A stretch of DNA of 64,000 nucleotides, taken from assembly GCA_016946835.1 (NCBI GenBank), contig JACVTC010000069.1:406001-470000 (forward strand), in the 5' to 3' direction. Shown piece after piece: positions 39,515-52,155 of this stretch (positions are counted from its first letter, which is position 1; each line of letters begins with the position of its first letter). Source of the DNA: Neocallimastix lanati (nom. inval.) (taxonomy: Eukaryota; Neocallimastigomycota; Neocallimastigomycetes; Neocallimastigales; Neocallimastigaceae). The position numbers and the translations under genes were made by a program. The notes beneath the pieces are model-generated. The model was not told the origin of the DNA. It ran no database searches and saw only the letters and a program-made list of their open reading frames with translations.

Positions 39515-40091
39515 ATGGCATCTTCATCAAATTATTTTTTTAAAGATAGTGATGATGATGAAGAAAACCCTTTTATTAATAGAGAAAATAATGACCGCAA
39601 TATAAGAAATAAGAAAATCATTAATGATGATAATAATAATATAAATAATAATAATGAAAATGGAAGATATATACGGAATGATGTATCAATATTAAATTCA
39701 TCATTAGCCCAAGAAAATTACTATCAAAATCCTAATAAAAGAAAAAGAATAAAAGTTAACGAACAAAATGAAATATTAATTAATGAAAAAGAAAATCGAA
39801 CTGATACTAAATATAGAACACTAAATAATTATAGAAATGAATATCGTAAAGATGCTAATGTTAATGGCAATGCCACTTCACTAAATAATAATAATAGTTA
39901 TACCAATGCTCATCGTCAGCAACAAGCATCACAAAATTATTCTACAATACCTATTATCATAGAAGATGTAACTAATAATAATGTAGAAGAAACAGAAACG
40001 GATAGTTATCTAAATACACCATCAAAACAACCGATAATAAAAAATAATAATAAAGATAAACACGAAAATATTAATATTGTTGATGATTTTG

Positions 40092-40128
<37 letters not shown>

Positions 40129-41156
40129 TAATAATATAAGTAGAAATGATAATACTATAGAAGAAATAAGGAATATTTCAGTAAGGGAGAAACAAAAACA
40201 AAAAGAAAAGAAAAAAGAAATAATAGATGAGACGGAAGAAAATTCTAATAGTACTAATCCTACAAAAAAAGTAATTAATAATAGTCTAAATAGTTCTGAA
40301 TCATCAGAAGGAGAGACTTCAAATCCCAAATTTCAAGAACCAACTCAATCTATACGTTCAAAAAAATTAGAAATTGCATTAGATAGTACTATTTCAAAAA
40401 TTAATCGTTTAGTAAGGTAAAAATTTAAAATGAATAATTAAAAATTGTTTATGATATATATTTATATTTATGTATTTTTTTTTTTTTTTTTTTATATCAA
40501 TATTAAAAAAAATATATATATATGATATATATATATATATATATTTTATTATTCTTTAATATATAAATAAAAGTTATAAACGTTTTCGTCAATGTTTTCC
40601 AACATTATGCAGTAATAATAGAGAAGATATGAAGGATGTACATTCTCAAATGGCTTTATATTTCACAGATGCATTAAAAGTAAATTTAATTCTTATATAT
40701 AAATTATTTAATATATATATATATATAGATATTTATTTTATTTATATAGATGATAATAATATTATATTTTTTTTATTTTCTATTTTTTTTTATTTATATT
40801 ATTATTATTTTAATATATATCTATATATATTTATATAATTTTATCTTATTTATATATTATTTTTTAATTTATATAAACTTTTTTGAAATTTATTATAAAT
40901 AAAATCTTATATAAACTTTTTTGAAATTTATTATAAATAAAATCTTATAAAGGATGAATTTCAAATCATTTTTAAAAAATTTGAAATGGATAAAAATTTA
41001 CTTTTAATAGATGAATGTTGTAGACAAGGTAAAAAAGTTAATCCAAATGATACACCAAATAAACCAGTTAATGTTATATATAATAGGTATTTTTTTTTTT
41101 TTTTTTATTATTAAAATTGAATTAAAATTATTTTTATATTTATAAATTTTTCAAAT

Positions 41157-41218
<62 letters not shown>

Positions 41219-41297
41219 GTTAAAATTTAATTATAATTATTTTTGTAAAATCAATTTCTTTCCTATTTTCTTTTTTACTTATTAAAATTGCATTATA

Positions 41298-41328
<31 letters not shown>

Positions 41329-41390
41329 TAAAAAATGATGAAATATTTTTAATTTATTTATTTTTTATTCATTTTTTAAACTAATTTTTA

Positions 41391-41421
<31 letters not shown>

Positions 41422-41694
41422 ATTTACAATATTATATATAATATAAATACTATATAATAAAATTTATAAAATATATCGATGACTATATTAAACAAATAAT
41501 AAATTCAAAAAAAAAAAAAAAAAAAAATAAATATTTAAATAAATTGATATGTTTATAAATTATCATCAATTAAAAATTATAAATTATAATGATAATAATG
41601 AAGAGTTGGACCAGATACTATAATACGATCAAATTCAGTAAATATAAAAAAGAAGCAATTAGAGGATCTTAAAACATATTATAATGAATTGGTA

Positions 41695-41725
<31 letters not shown>

Positions 41726-42159
41726 ACAATATATATATATATATATTTTATATTTAATTTAATTAATATATTTATTTAACACATATATTTTAAATTTAAC
41801 TAATATATTTATATAACATAACATATATATATATATATATTTTTTTAATATTTCATAAATTTCAATATATATATATATATATATATTTTTTTTTTATCAT
41901 TTTTACTTAAAGTGTGAAGATAAATCACTGGATGAATGGATAGCGTTAGATAAAGAAAAAAAGAAATATAAAGAAAGTATAGAGGATTATATAACTTATT
42001 TATCAAAGGTAAATAAATTTTATAATGATAAAGTAGAATTTTTTTTTTTTTTTTTTTTTTTTATGATTTAAAATAAAAAATAAAAACAATATTAACAATA
42101 TTCAACTTTTTTTTATTTTTAAATTTAATTCTATAATGATATATATGAAAATATAACTA

Positions 42160-42190
<31 letters not shown>

Positions 42191-42239
42191 TTTTAAACTC
42201 AAGAATATTGAAATTATGAAAAAGAATGATGATTATTAA
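39515..42239 (+). CDS. NNF1: NNF1/PMF1-like subunit of the Mis12 (MIND) kinetochore complex
   Basis: Six exons join in frame to 453 aa: 39515-40416, 40574-40679, 40953-41086, 41604-41691, 41913-42008 and 42204-42239. The first 280 or so residues are an acidic, Asn-rich, low-complexity extension. The conserved part begins near residue 290: ALDSTISKINRL, then YKRFRQCFP, the helix HSQMALYFTDALKDEFQIIF, and LLLIDECCRQGKK. This pattern (a basic FxxCFP block, then a helix with Glu-Phe-x-x-Ile and a Leu-Asp end) is that of the Nnf1/PMF1 family. A coiled-coil-like tail follows (KKKQLEDLKTYYNEL and DKEKKKYKESIEDYITYL). Nnf1 pairs with Mtw1/Mis12 and links inner kinetochore chromatin to the microtubule-binding Ndc80 complex. 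The N-terminal extension is much longer than in yeast Nnf1 (about 200 aa in total). Assignment rests on motif memory, not on a search. Confidence 0.72.
40871..40946. repeat. Perfect 38-bp tandem duplication inside an intron
   Basis: Copies 40871-40908 and 40909-40946 are identical. They lie in the second intron of the NNF1-like gene, and the second copy ends 6 bp before the 3' splice site. The branch-point region of this intron is therefore probably present twice. Confidence 0.95.
41161..41205. repeat. T homopolymer run of 45
   Basis: Uninterrupted T run inside the third intron of the NNF1-like gene, one of the longest mononucleotide runs in the window. Confidence 0.95.
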
Positions 42240-42390
42240 TTAATTAACATTTATTATTTTTTTTTAAATTTAAATAAATTTTAAAAGAAAAAAAAAAAAA
42301 AAAAGAAGTTTTTTAACTTAAACAACAAATTATTATTATCATAAACGTTTATATTTATGTATATTTATTTCAAGTCAAATGAATTAATAA

Positions 42391-42422
<32 letters not shown>

Positions 42423-43037
42423 TTTTTCATATATATATATATATATGATTAATACATTCATTAAGTTATCCCATTCTTTTTTTTTTTTTTTTTATTATCA
42501 TTATTATATTATTATTGTTATTTATTATTTCTATTTTCTTTATGATAGTAGTAGTAATATATATTAATAAAATAAGTTAATAAAATATAATATATATATA
42601 TATTATTTTTTAACTTTTTTTTTTTTTTATTGTAAAATAATCATCATCATTATAACAATAATATATATATATACTTTATTTTTTATTTATTTTAAATGAA
42701 AACTGAAACTGTATTATTTAAATACATAAATTAAGATAATGATATATAACCTCTATTATTTTTAATTTAATTAAAAAAAAAAAAATAATAATAATAAAAT
42801 ATAAAAAATAAAATATAAAAAAAAAATAAAAATAAAATAAAAATAAAAATAAAAAAAAATTATATATATATATATAGAAATGTTATAATTATTGAAAAAT
42901 AAAATTATTAGTGAATAAAATATTCATAATTTTTAGTCACTTTTTATTTATATATATATATAAAGTTTTTTTTTTTTTTTTTTTTTTTTTTCTTCACTAT
43001 ATAGTTTGTTCTATTTAAGTAGTTTTTTAAATAAACA

Positions 43038-43038
<1 letters not shown>

Positions 43039-43089
<51 letters not shown>
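43039..43089. repeat. (AAAT)n array
   Basis: About 12 AAAT copies leading directly into the 56-bp higher-order repeat that follows. Confidence 0.9.
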
Positions 43090-43100
43090 CTAAATAAATA

Positions 43101-43290
43101 CATAACTAACTAAATAAATAACTAAATAAATAAATACATAACTAACTAAATAAATACATAACTAACTAAATAAATAACTAAATAAATAAATACATAACTA
43201 ACTAAATAAATACATAACTAACTAAATAAATAACTAAATAAATAAATACATAACTAACTAAATAAATACATAACTAACTAAATAAATATA
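43101..43290. repeat. 56-bp higher-order minisatellite
   Basis: Unit 43141-43196 is repeated exactly at 43197-43252. A partial copy precedes it (about 43101-43140) and another follows (43253-43290). The unit itself is built of tetramer variants (AAAT, AACT, ACAT), so it is a second-order repeat grown from the adjoining (AAAT)n. Confidence 0.93.
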
Positions 43291-43495
43291 TATAATAAAC
43301 AAATATATATATATAAATAATATTACTATAATTTAAAATTTCTATAAAAAAAATTATAAAATATAAAATGAATAATAATACTACTATTTAAAATGGATAA
43401 TAAATATATATTTTAATTATAATGAGTTATAAAAAAAAAAAAGGAAAAGGTTTTTTTGCTACAAGTTAAAAATTTTATTTTTAATAAAGAGTCTT

Positions 43496-43535
<40 letters not shown>

Positions 43536-43573
43536 ATTATTTTATTAATATTATTTATAATATTTTATATAAT

Positions 43574-43873
43574 AAATAAATGAAAATAAATAATAAATAA
43601 ATAATAATAAATAATGAATAATGAATAATAAATAGATGGATAATAAATAATAAAAATAAATAATAAATAATAAATAATAAATAAATAATAAATAAATAAT
43701 AAATAATAAATAACAAAAAATAAATAAATAATAAATAGATAATAAATAAATAAATAAATAAATAATAAATAAATAATAATTAAATAATAAATAACAAATA
43801 ATAAATAAATAAATAATAAATAATAAATAATAAATAATAAATAATAAATAATAAATAATAAATAATAAATAAT
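43574..43873. repeat. Heptamer array (AAATAAT)n with variants
   Basis: Mixed AAATAAT, AAAT and AAATGAAT units, becoming a pure 7-bp tandem array towards the right end (about 43816-43873). The minus-strand frame across it (Leu/Ile/Tyr only) is an artefact of the repeat. Confidence 0.9.
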
Positions 43874-44380
43874 ATATATGAATTTTAATAAATAAAACAT
43901 ATATGATTGCTTGGCTTATTAATTGAATTTATATTCATAATTTATATCATATTTAAAGTTTAAAATACAAAATATAAAGTATATATTATTATGTAATGTT
44001 ATATAAAAACATAATTTATTTAAACGGCTATTTTATTTTTTTTACTATTTGTAATTTATTTTGGTATTAAATAACATCTATTTTAATTTATATAGTATTC
44101 ATGGTATTTATTTTTTTTTATTTGATTTATCAATTTAATGTAAAGATTTTCATAATAAGTGGCTAATATGACATTAAAAATTTATGTATTAAATTTAAAT
44201 TAAAAAACTTGATCAGTAAAACAAAATTAAAAAATAATTATAATAAAAAATAATGATTGATAATAATATTAATGATAATAATATTAATAATTAATAATGA
44301 TGAATAATAATAAAACAAAAATAGTAATAAAATAATGAATAATGAATAATAATAATAATAATAATAATAAACTTTTAATT

Positions 44381-44524
44381 GAAGTATATTATTTAACTTT
44401 TATTAATTAAAATTCCAATTAAAAGAATTTTTTTAATAACAAATTTTTTTTAATATTTTAATTTGTTATTAAAAAAATTCTTTTAATTGGAATTTTAATT
44501 AATAAAAGTTAAATAATATACTTC
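44381..44524. repeat. Perfect 65-bp inverted repeat with 14-nt loop
   Basis: Arm 44381-44445 and arm 44460-44524 are exact reverse complements over 65 bp, with loop 44446-44459. The arms hold mixed sequence (GAAGTATATT, then AATTCCAATT), not a simple repeat, so this is a true palindromic structure. It could be a small non-autonomous hairpin element or a recent inverted duplication. No protein is associated, and I could not define a target-site duplication. Confidence 0.95.
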
Positions 44525-45952
44525 TAATTCAAATTCCAATTATAACAATAATAATTAAGTAAATAAATAAAATAATGGTTAACAATGATTTTAAATTAAT
44601 AAAAAGGTATATATATATTTAAGATTAATTAATAAAGAAACAAAAAATTGAATTCTATTGTAATATTTATTTAATTTTTATAAATTTATTAATAGAACTT
44701 TATAATTAATGAAATTGGGAATGAATTGAAAAACTTATGAACTTTCATAGAGCAATAGACTATAAATATGATAAATATTTATATTATTATCATTTTATTT
44801 TATATACTTCGTAAACTAGAATATTAATAAATTTTAAACTTGATTTAACAACATATATAAATTTTAAAAAATAATTGAAAATTATAATATATATATTTAC
44901 AGTTGATATTTATATACAATATAAAAAAATTATGACCAATATATTTTTAAATATGAAATTTTTATTTAAAAAAAGTTTGATGTCTATTGAGGTATAATAA
45001 ATTTAAATATAAAAATATTTGAAAGATATTTTACTGTTTGAACATACAATAAATCAACTTTTTTTTTTTTTTTTAAAAAAAAATAATTAAAAATAATTTT
45101 TTTTTACTAAATAATTATTTTAATTAGAGAATTGATTGTTATATAGGTGGTAGGTTAATAAAATATATTAAAATATTTTATTTATTTTGTTATGAGTTTT
45201 TTTTCTTTTTTTTTTCTTTTTTTTTTTATTTTTTTTTAATTTTTTTATATGAATTTTATTTATGATAACTTTTCAAATTTAAAACTCTAATATTGTAATT
45301 TATTAGGGTAAATATATATTAATTTATACTTATATATACTATAATAATTAATAATATATATTTTTTTTTTGACATTTTATAATTTATATTTGAGAAGTAT
45401 GAAAGAATGAAAGGATATGAAGAATTTAAAGTTTATCTTTAATCCGTTATTAAAATTTCTTTAAATAATTCCGAAATACAACTACTATTTAAAATATTTG
45501 TATTACTTGAGTGACATTTATTATCAATATATTTATTGTTATATTGAAACTGTTCAATTTCTTTAAATTATTTATTATTACTATATAATATTTTAAATAA
45601 AAAAGTGATTATATTTTTTAACCTGTTTTATATAGGAAAACTGTTATATTCGATGAAATATTTTTTAAAACACTATTTGATATATATATATAAAATATAA
45701 TTTAACCAAAAAATCACAACAAAAACAGAGCTTAATAGAAAAAAGTTTAAATTAAGTATAAAAAATAATAAGAATATTTAATTTTAGTAATTAAAGTATA
45801 TTTATTTTTTATTTTATAATAATGGCTTTAAAATAATTATATTATTATTTTAATTATTATTTTTTTTTTTTTTACAAAAAAACATTAATAACAAATTTGC
45901 TTTATACCAAAATTAAAACATGAATTTTTTCATCCATTTGGTTATTTTCAAA

Positions 45953-46003
<51 letters not shown>

Positions 46004-46005
46004 AT
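45953..46005. repeat. (AAAT)n array
   Basis: About 13 AAAT copies in noncoding DNA of the desert. Confidence 0.9.
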
Positions 46006-46261
46006 GAAATTTTTATTAAATTCTTTTGTAAAACTATATATGGATTAGCCACTACAAATATAAATATTTAAAAATATTCTTTTTAAAAAAAAAATAAATT
46101 GTTTTTATTGGATGATAAAAAATTTTTTTATAACCAATAATACTCTTAATTATTGTAGTATAATTTTAATTTAAATTTAAATTTTTTATTGCATTTATAT
46201 ATATATTAATTTTTGATTATAGAAAATATTTATAATAGTAATATAATAATAGTAATTAAGC

Positions 46262-46303
<42 letters not shown>
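46262..46303. repeat. (AAT)n array
   Basis: About 14 AAT copies. A loosely repeated motif, TTAGAAAAATTAGAATATTAA, flanks it to about 46436 in worn copies. Confidence 0.85.
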
Positions 46304-47580
46304 TTGAATAATTAAATAATAATAATAATTAGAAAAATTAGAATATTAATAATTATCATAATAATAATAAGAAAAAATAGAATATTAATAATTTTTATAA
46401 TAATAATTAGAAAAATTAGAATATTAATAATAATTAGAAACAAGTTTAGTAGTAATAAATCATCATCATCAATTAACAATGATAAAAAAGAAAATTAAAA
46501 CAATCATAATCAAAATCATAAAAATTAGTAAGTGTGAAAACAATAATATTTAAAGTTACTGCAATGGAAATCAATTAACAATAATAATCAAATGAATATT
46601 TTTTTAATATTTTCGATTTAAGTTTAAATGAAATATATATATATTTTTTTATTGTTATTATTATAGATTAAAAATTAAAAATAAAAGTTACCATAAATAT
46701 TGCATGGTTTATTTGTTTATTTTTTTTTTTTATAATATACAATTATATATATAGTATATATTAATATATTTATATATATAATAAATAATGAATAATAATT
46801 TATATTTCGAGTAAATCCTACTGCTACTACTTCTATTATTGTTATTATTATTTATTATTGTTATTATTATTTATTATTGTTATTATTTATTATTATTATT
46901 AAATAAATTAATAATAAAGTGGTAATAATAAATCTTACATGTACTTTTTTTAATTATTATTATTTAATTAATGAAAAATATTTTTATATAAAGAGTAATT
47001 TTTTTTCTTTTTCTTCTTCTTAAAAAGTAATTTGTAATTAATAAAACCATATATGAAATATTTATTAAATAGTTTTTTTCATATTTTAGTTTTTATATCA
47101 TTTAAATATATATATATTTTTTTTACTTTTAATTTTATCTTATTTAAATAAAAATTGAATATAAAAGTGTTAAGAATGAAAATCATATTAAAATATATGA
47201 TCAAATATTTTAATATAAAGAAATAATAAAAGTTTAGTTACTGGATATTTATTAAATTATTTAGTCCTGAAAAAACTGTCACGATGTATTAATTAATAGT
47301 ATTTAATATTTTGATATGAAGTACTAAATTTTTAATCTAAATACTAGCCGCCGCAATTTCGAAGTTTTATTATATATAAAATAAATAAACTTTCAATGTA
47401 TATTATAAAATATGGAAATTTTATATATATTTTTTTATATTTAAAATAAAAATTTAGTATATCTTTTATGATTTAATATATTATGGTTATTTGATTTTTT
47501 TCAGTAGATAATAATAAATTATCTATTATCAACAGTAAGTGATGGATTATTTATTAATAATAAACAATACATAATACATA

Positions 47581-47757
47581 CTTAATAATAAATAATAAAT
47601 AATAAATTAAAAAATAATAAATAATAAATAATAAATAATAAATAATTAAATAATAAATAATAAATAATAAATAATAAATAATAAATAATAAATAATAAAT
47701 AATTAAATAATAAATAATAATAAATAATAATTAAATAAATAATTAAGTAATAAATAA
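47581..47757. repeat. Heptamer array (AAATAAT)n
   Basis: Tandem AAATAAT units with AATT interruptions; the same 7-bp unit as at 43574-43873 and 49113-49325. Confidence 0.92.
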
Positions 47758-49112
47758 AATTTGTTAAATTTTCTGTTTTTTTTTTTTTTATTCCTTGTTA
47801 AAAATTTTGTCATTAGATATTAATTATATCAAAATTCAATAATATATTATAATTAATTAAATTATATAATGATATGTATATAAATAAATTATTAATTTTA
47901 TTACATATAAAATTTATATTCATAGATGCTCTTATAAATTTAAAAATTATCTAATATAAATATTAGCTCTATTTAATAATATTTAAACATAATCAATTAA
48001 AAAGATATATTAAACATATAATATATATATTAATATAAACAGATTATAGTATACATTTATACATTGTATATAATTATCAATTTAATTATACAACATATAT
48101 ATTATCAATTATTTATAAAAGCATAATTTATTATATATTTTTTAAATATATTATTTTGTTTATACCTAAACTTATTATATAGATATACATTTTTATATTT
48201 TTTTCTCTTTTTTTTTTTTTATATTTATTTACTATTTTAGATGTAAACATTTAATATTAATAAATTGTAATATATTACTAAATTTATAATTAATAAGTAA
48301 TTTCATTTAATAAAAAGCTTATAAACATTTCAAATATTATAATATATTTAAATATATTATAATATATAATTAAATATATTCTAATATTAAAAATTATTTT
48401 AATAAATATATTATAATATATAATATAATTATTAGAATAATTTTTTTTTATTTGATAGTTTAAAAAAATGAATAGTAAAAGAATATATATTTCATAATAA
48501 AAGTTTATTTTATATTTATATTTGATTCAATTAATTACAGTATATTAGATATAATACATATAAATTATAATATATAAATATAATAATATAAGTTAATAAA
48601 TTGCTTTAATATATATAATTAAAATATATTTAATATATTATATATAATATATAATATATTTTAATATTTTTAAATAAGCAATAAATCTATTTTTATTATA
48701 TCTATATTATTTATTACAATAAATCATTTATAATTTATATTAAGAAATCTATCAAATATTATTATATAATTTTTTTTGTACTACTATTCGTAGTTTCGAT
48801 TTAAATTTTAGCCATATATTTTTTAGGCTATGCTCTAACCCTAATTGTTTTATTATATGTTGTTCATTAGCTAATTAATTAGTCCAATTAAAATATTTAT
48901 TATATATTAATATAATTAATTACTTTATAGTTGGTTAATTCATTCTTAATTCAAATTTTATTTATTATAGAACCAAAAATTATATATTAATTTAACGAAG
49001 CATAAAACAAAAAAATTTATATTTGGTGAATATAATGAATGAATAATTATTTTAATATACTATTATTTTTAATAATAAATAGAATAAAGTGGTGATAGTT
49101 TAATAATAATAT

Positions 49113-49325
49113 TAATAAATAATATTAATAAATAATAAATAATAAATAATAATAAATAGTAAATAATAAATAATAAATAATAATAAATAGTAAATAATAA
49201 ATAATAATAAATAATAAATAATAATAAATAATAAATAATAAATAATAAATAATAAATAATAAATAATAAATAATAAATAATAAATAATAAATAATAAATA
49301 ATAAATAATAAATAATAAATAATAA
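49113..49325. repeat. Heptamer array (AAATAAT)n
   Basis: Mixed AAATAATAATAAATAG units on the left, pure AAATAAT copies from about 49220 to 49322. Confidence 0.93.
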
Positions 49326-49995
49326 TAATAATAGTAAATAGTAAATAAATAATTATAATTTAGTAGTAGTAGTAGTAATTAATAATAATAATAATTAATA
49401 AATTTATGAAATATTTAAAATAAAAATAATTACAACAGAATTTAATATATTTAATTTTTTTTTTTTAAATAATTTAGTTGATTTTTCAATGAATTAGATA
49501 TTTATAATATATATATATATATATTTTTTTTTTCAATAAACTTTTTATTTTATTTTATTTTATTTTTTATTTTTTATTTTTATTTTTTTATATTTTTTCT
49601 TTAATTTTTTTTATGAAGTTATATTAAGTAATTATCATTAAATAATATAATTACTTTTAATTTATTAATTAAATTTTCAATATTCTATAATATATTTTTA
49701 TTTTTCTTCTTATTTTTTATTATTTATTATACTATCAGTATTAATATAATAGAATTATTATTCTTTATTTATATTTAAAAAAGAAAAGATAAAAGAATAA
49801 GAAAATATACTTTATTAGAAATATCACTTTTTTTCTTTTTAAATATTTCAAATAATAATTTTTTGGAAGAGAAAGAAAAAGTTTGAGTAATAATAGTAGA
49901 AATATTATTTTAAAAGGAATGAATAATAATGATAAATTAAAAAAATTAATTGAATTAAAACAATATTTAAACGTTATTTATTAAAAAAACAAAAA

Positions 49996-50034
<39 letters not shown>

Positions 50035-50800
50035 TTTTATCTTTTTTTTTTTTTTTTTTTTCAAATCTTCAATATATAAATTAAACATTTAGGAGATTTT
50101 ATTTATAGCAATTTATATATTTATTATTATTATTATTTTACGTATAACAAAAATTTCAATTCCAAAACTTTTTAAAACTTTTTTGAAAAGTAAGTATAAT
50201 AAAGTATAATATGTATTTTGAAAATATATTATATATATAAATGAAAATAAAGAAAAATTGAAAAAAATTAAAAAAATATTGATGTATTTAATTTTTAATA
50301 AATTTTATAAATAATATATATTTTGTATATTCAATTTGAATAATATATGATGTTACAAATTAATAATTTTTTTTTCTTTGAAAAGTTAAAATAATAAATC
50401 TCAGCGTATTTAAAGTAAGTATGATATTTTTTTATATATATACTTTAAGGAATTCTTATTTGGATTTAAATACAAAATAACTTTAATAATGGTATAATAA
50501 TACCTAAAATACAAATTTAGATATTTTTATTTTAGATAACTAAATACAAATAAAAATAATATATAATTTAAATATATTCCGATTTTATTGAAAAAGAATA
50601 TTATTAATAAAATGATATTATAAATTTAAAAAAATAGTATAGACTTACAATTTTATAATAGTAAATAGAAATTAATAATAAAAAGAGATTAAAAGCTCAT
50701 TATTAATTAAAAGTGATTATCCAAAACTTGTATTTAATAAATTTATTACTATTAGTATAAAACTTTTTAAATATAAATAAATTACAAAATTTGATTTATA

Positions 50801-50853
50801 CAACTACGCCTCAATTCACTTCAAGGCGTAGTAAAATGTATTATATGTAGTTG
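50801..50853. repeat. Less AT-rich hairpin with alternative pairing
   Basis: Arms ACTACGCCT (50803-50811) and AGGCGTAGT (50824-50832) pair perfectly around a 12-nt loop. A further GTAGTTG at 50847-50853 is complementary to CAACTAC at 50801-50807, offering an alternative fold. It stands out in an otherwise almost pure A/T region. It is not a tRNA: no T-loop motif or cloverleaf is seen. It could be a small structured RNA or a chance palindrome. Confidence 0.55.
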
Positions 50854-52155
50854 CCACGTATCAAAAATTTACAAAATATTGAAGTTTTTAATAATAAACA
50901 TATTTAAATTATTAATATTGAAAATTAATAGGATAGCCAAAATCTTTTCCATTTCTGTTTATTGTTTAATATAAATTATCATATAAAGTAAGTATTAATA
51001 ATATATTTTAATTAATTTAGTACGTAACACACATTTTATAATTACGATACATTACGAAAATTGAAACCCTATTTAATATTATATATATATTAAAAATATC
51101 ATTTTAATTAAATTAATATAAATCATTATAAATCAATATATGAACTATAAACTATATAATTTTTTTTTTTATAATTTTTTTTTTGCTCAATAAAATTTAA
51201 ATAAAAATTAATAGAAATATATATATATATATTTTCAAAAAAAAAAATATTGTAAAATTAATCTATACAATTAAAAAAAATAAAGGATAAAAATTAAAAT
51301 AGGATTAAAAATAAATAAATAAAAAAATAGAAAGTAGAATAGATTAAAAATAATGGATTAGAATTGGAAGAATAACGAAAATATTTATAAATTAAAGTCA
51401 TTATTTATTCCATAAATATTTTTTAAAACAATATATATAGAATAAAACATAAAAAAATATAAATATATATACAATTGAAACAAAAGAAAAAATAAAAAGT
51501 ATAAAATAAAAATAAAATATCACATAAATATAAATCAATATATAGGATTTATCAATATATTTTATTAATATAATAAGAAATAAATAAAATATTGGTATTA
51601 TTAAATAGAAAAATAATAAATCAATTTTTATAATTAATATTTCAATAGTTAAATAATAGATTTGTTATAGATAATTATTTCTTTTTTAAAAATAAAAAAA
51701 TATTTTAATAATCTTTTTTGGAATAAATTTACTAATTTGATAATTATCCGAAAAAGATATTAAAATAGTCAAAACAATTATTTTTCTAAGAGGAATAATA
51801 AAGTTGCTTTTTTTTTTGACAAAATTGGCAAAAATTTAACAAAAATTATATTTATTTTAAAAAAAAAAATCTGAATAAATTTAGAGGTGAGATTGGAAAA
51901 AATAACCAATATTTTTTTCAATTGAAGTTTATTTAATTTTTATTTATTTTATAATGATAAAAAATGATATTATATATATTTACCTGATAGTTATTTTTAT
52001 AATCAATAAAAAAATATTATTTTTATATTTTTTTTAAATATTTTTAAATTTTAATTTATCTTTAAGAAATTTTAAACTAATAATTATTATTTTTTATTTT
52101 TTAAATATTTGTGTTATAATTTCAAAAAATAAAATATTATTAGTCATATTGACTC

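Larger units (their letters stand above)
42240..52155. other. Gene-free AT desert
   Basis: 9.9 kb between the NNF1-like gene and the chitin synthase, by far the longest gene-free stretch of the window. It is almost entirely A/T and rich in TA runs, A and T homopolymers, (AAAT)n, (AAT)n and AAATAAT arrays. I see no protein-like block on either strand and no tRNA. Small less AT-rich spots occur near 47347 (GCCGCC), 48835 and 50801-50853. The last few hundred bases must include the chitin synthase promoter. Confidence 0.6.

Noticed and set aside
43565-43900. Minus-strand frame of Leu, Ile and Tyr
   Set aside because: Direct product of the AAATAAT array.
48836-48844. TAACCCTAA, like a telomere unit
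   Set aside because: A single copy without tandem repetition; the similar pieces near 39176 and 10890 are also single.
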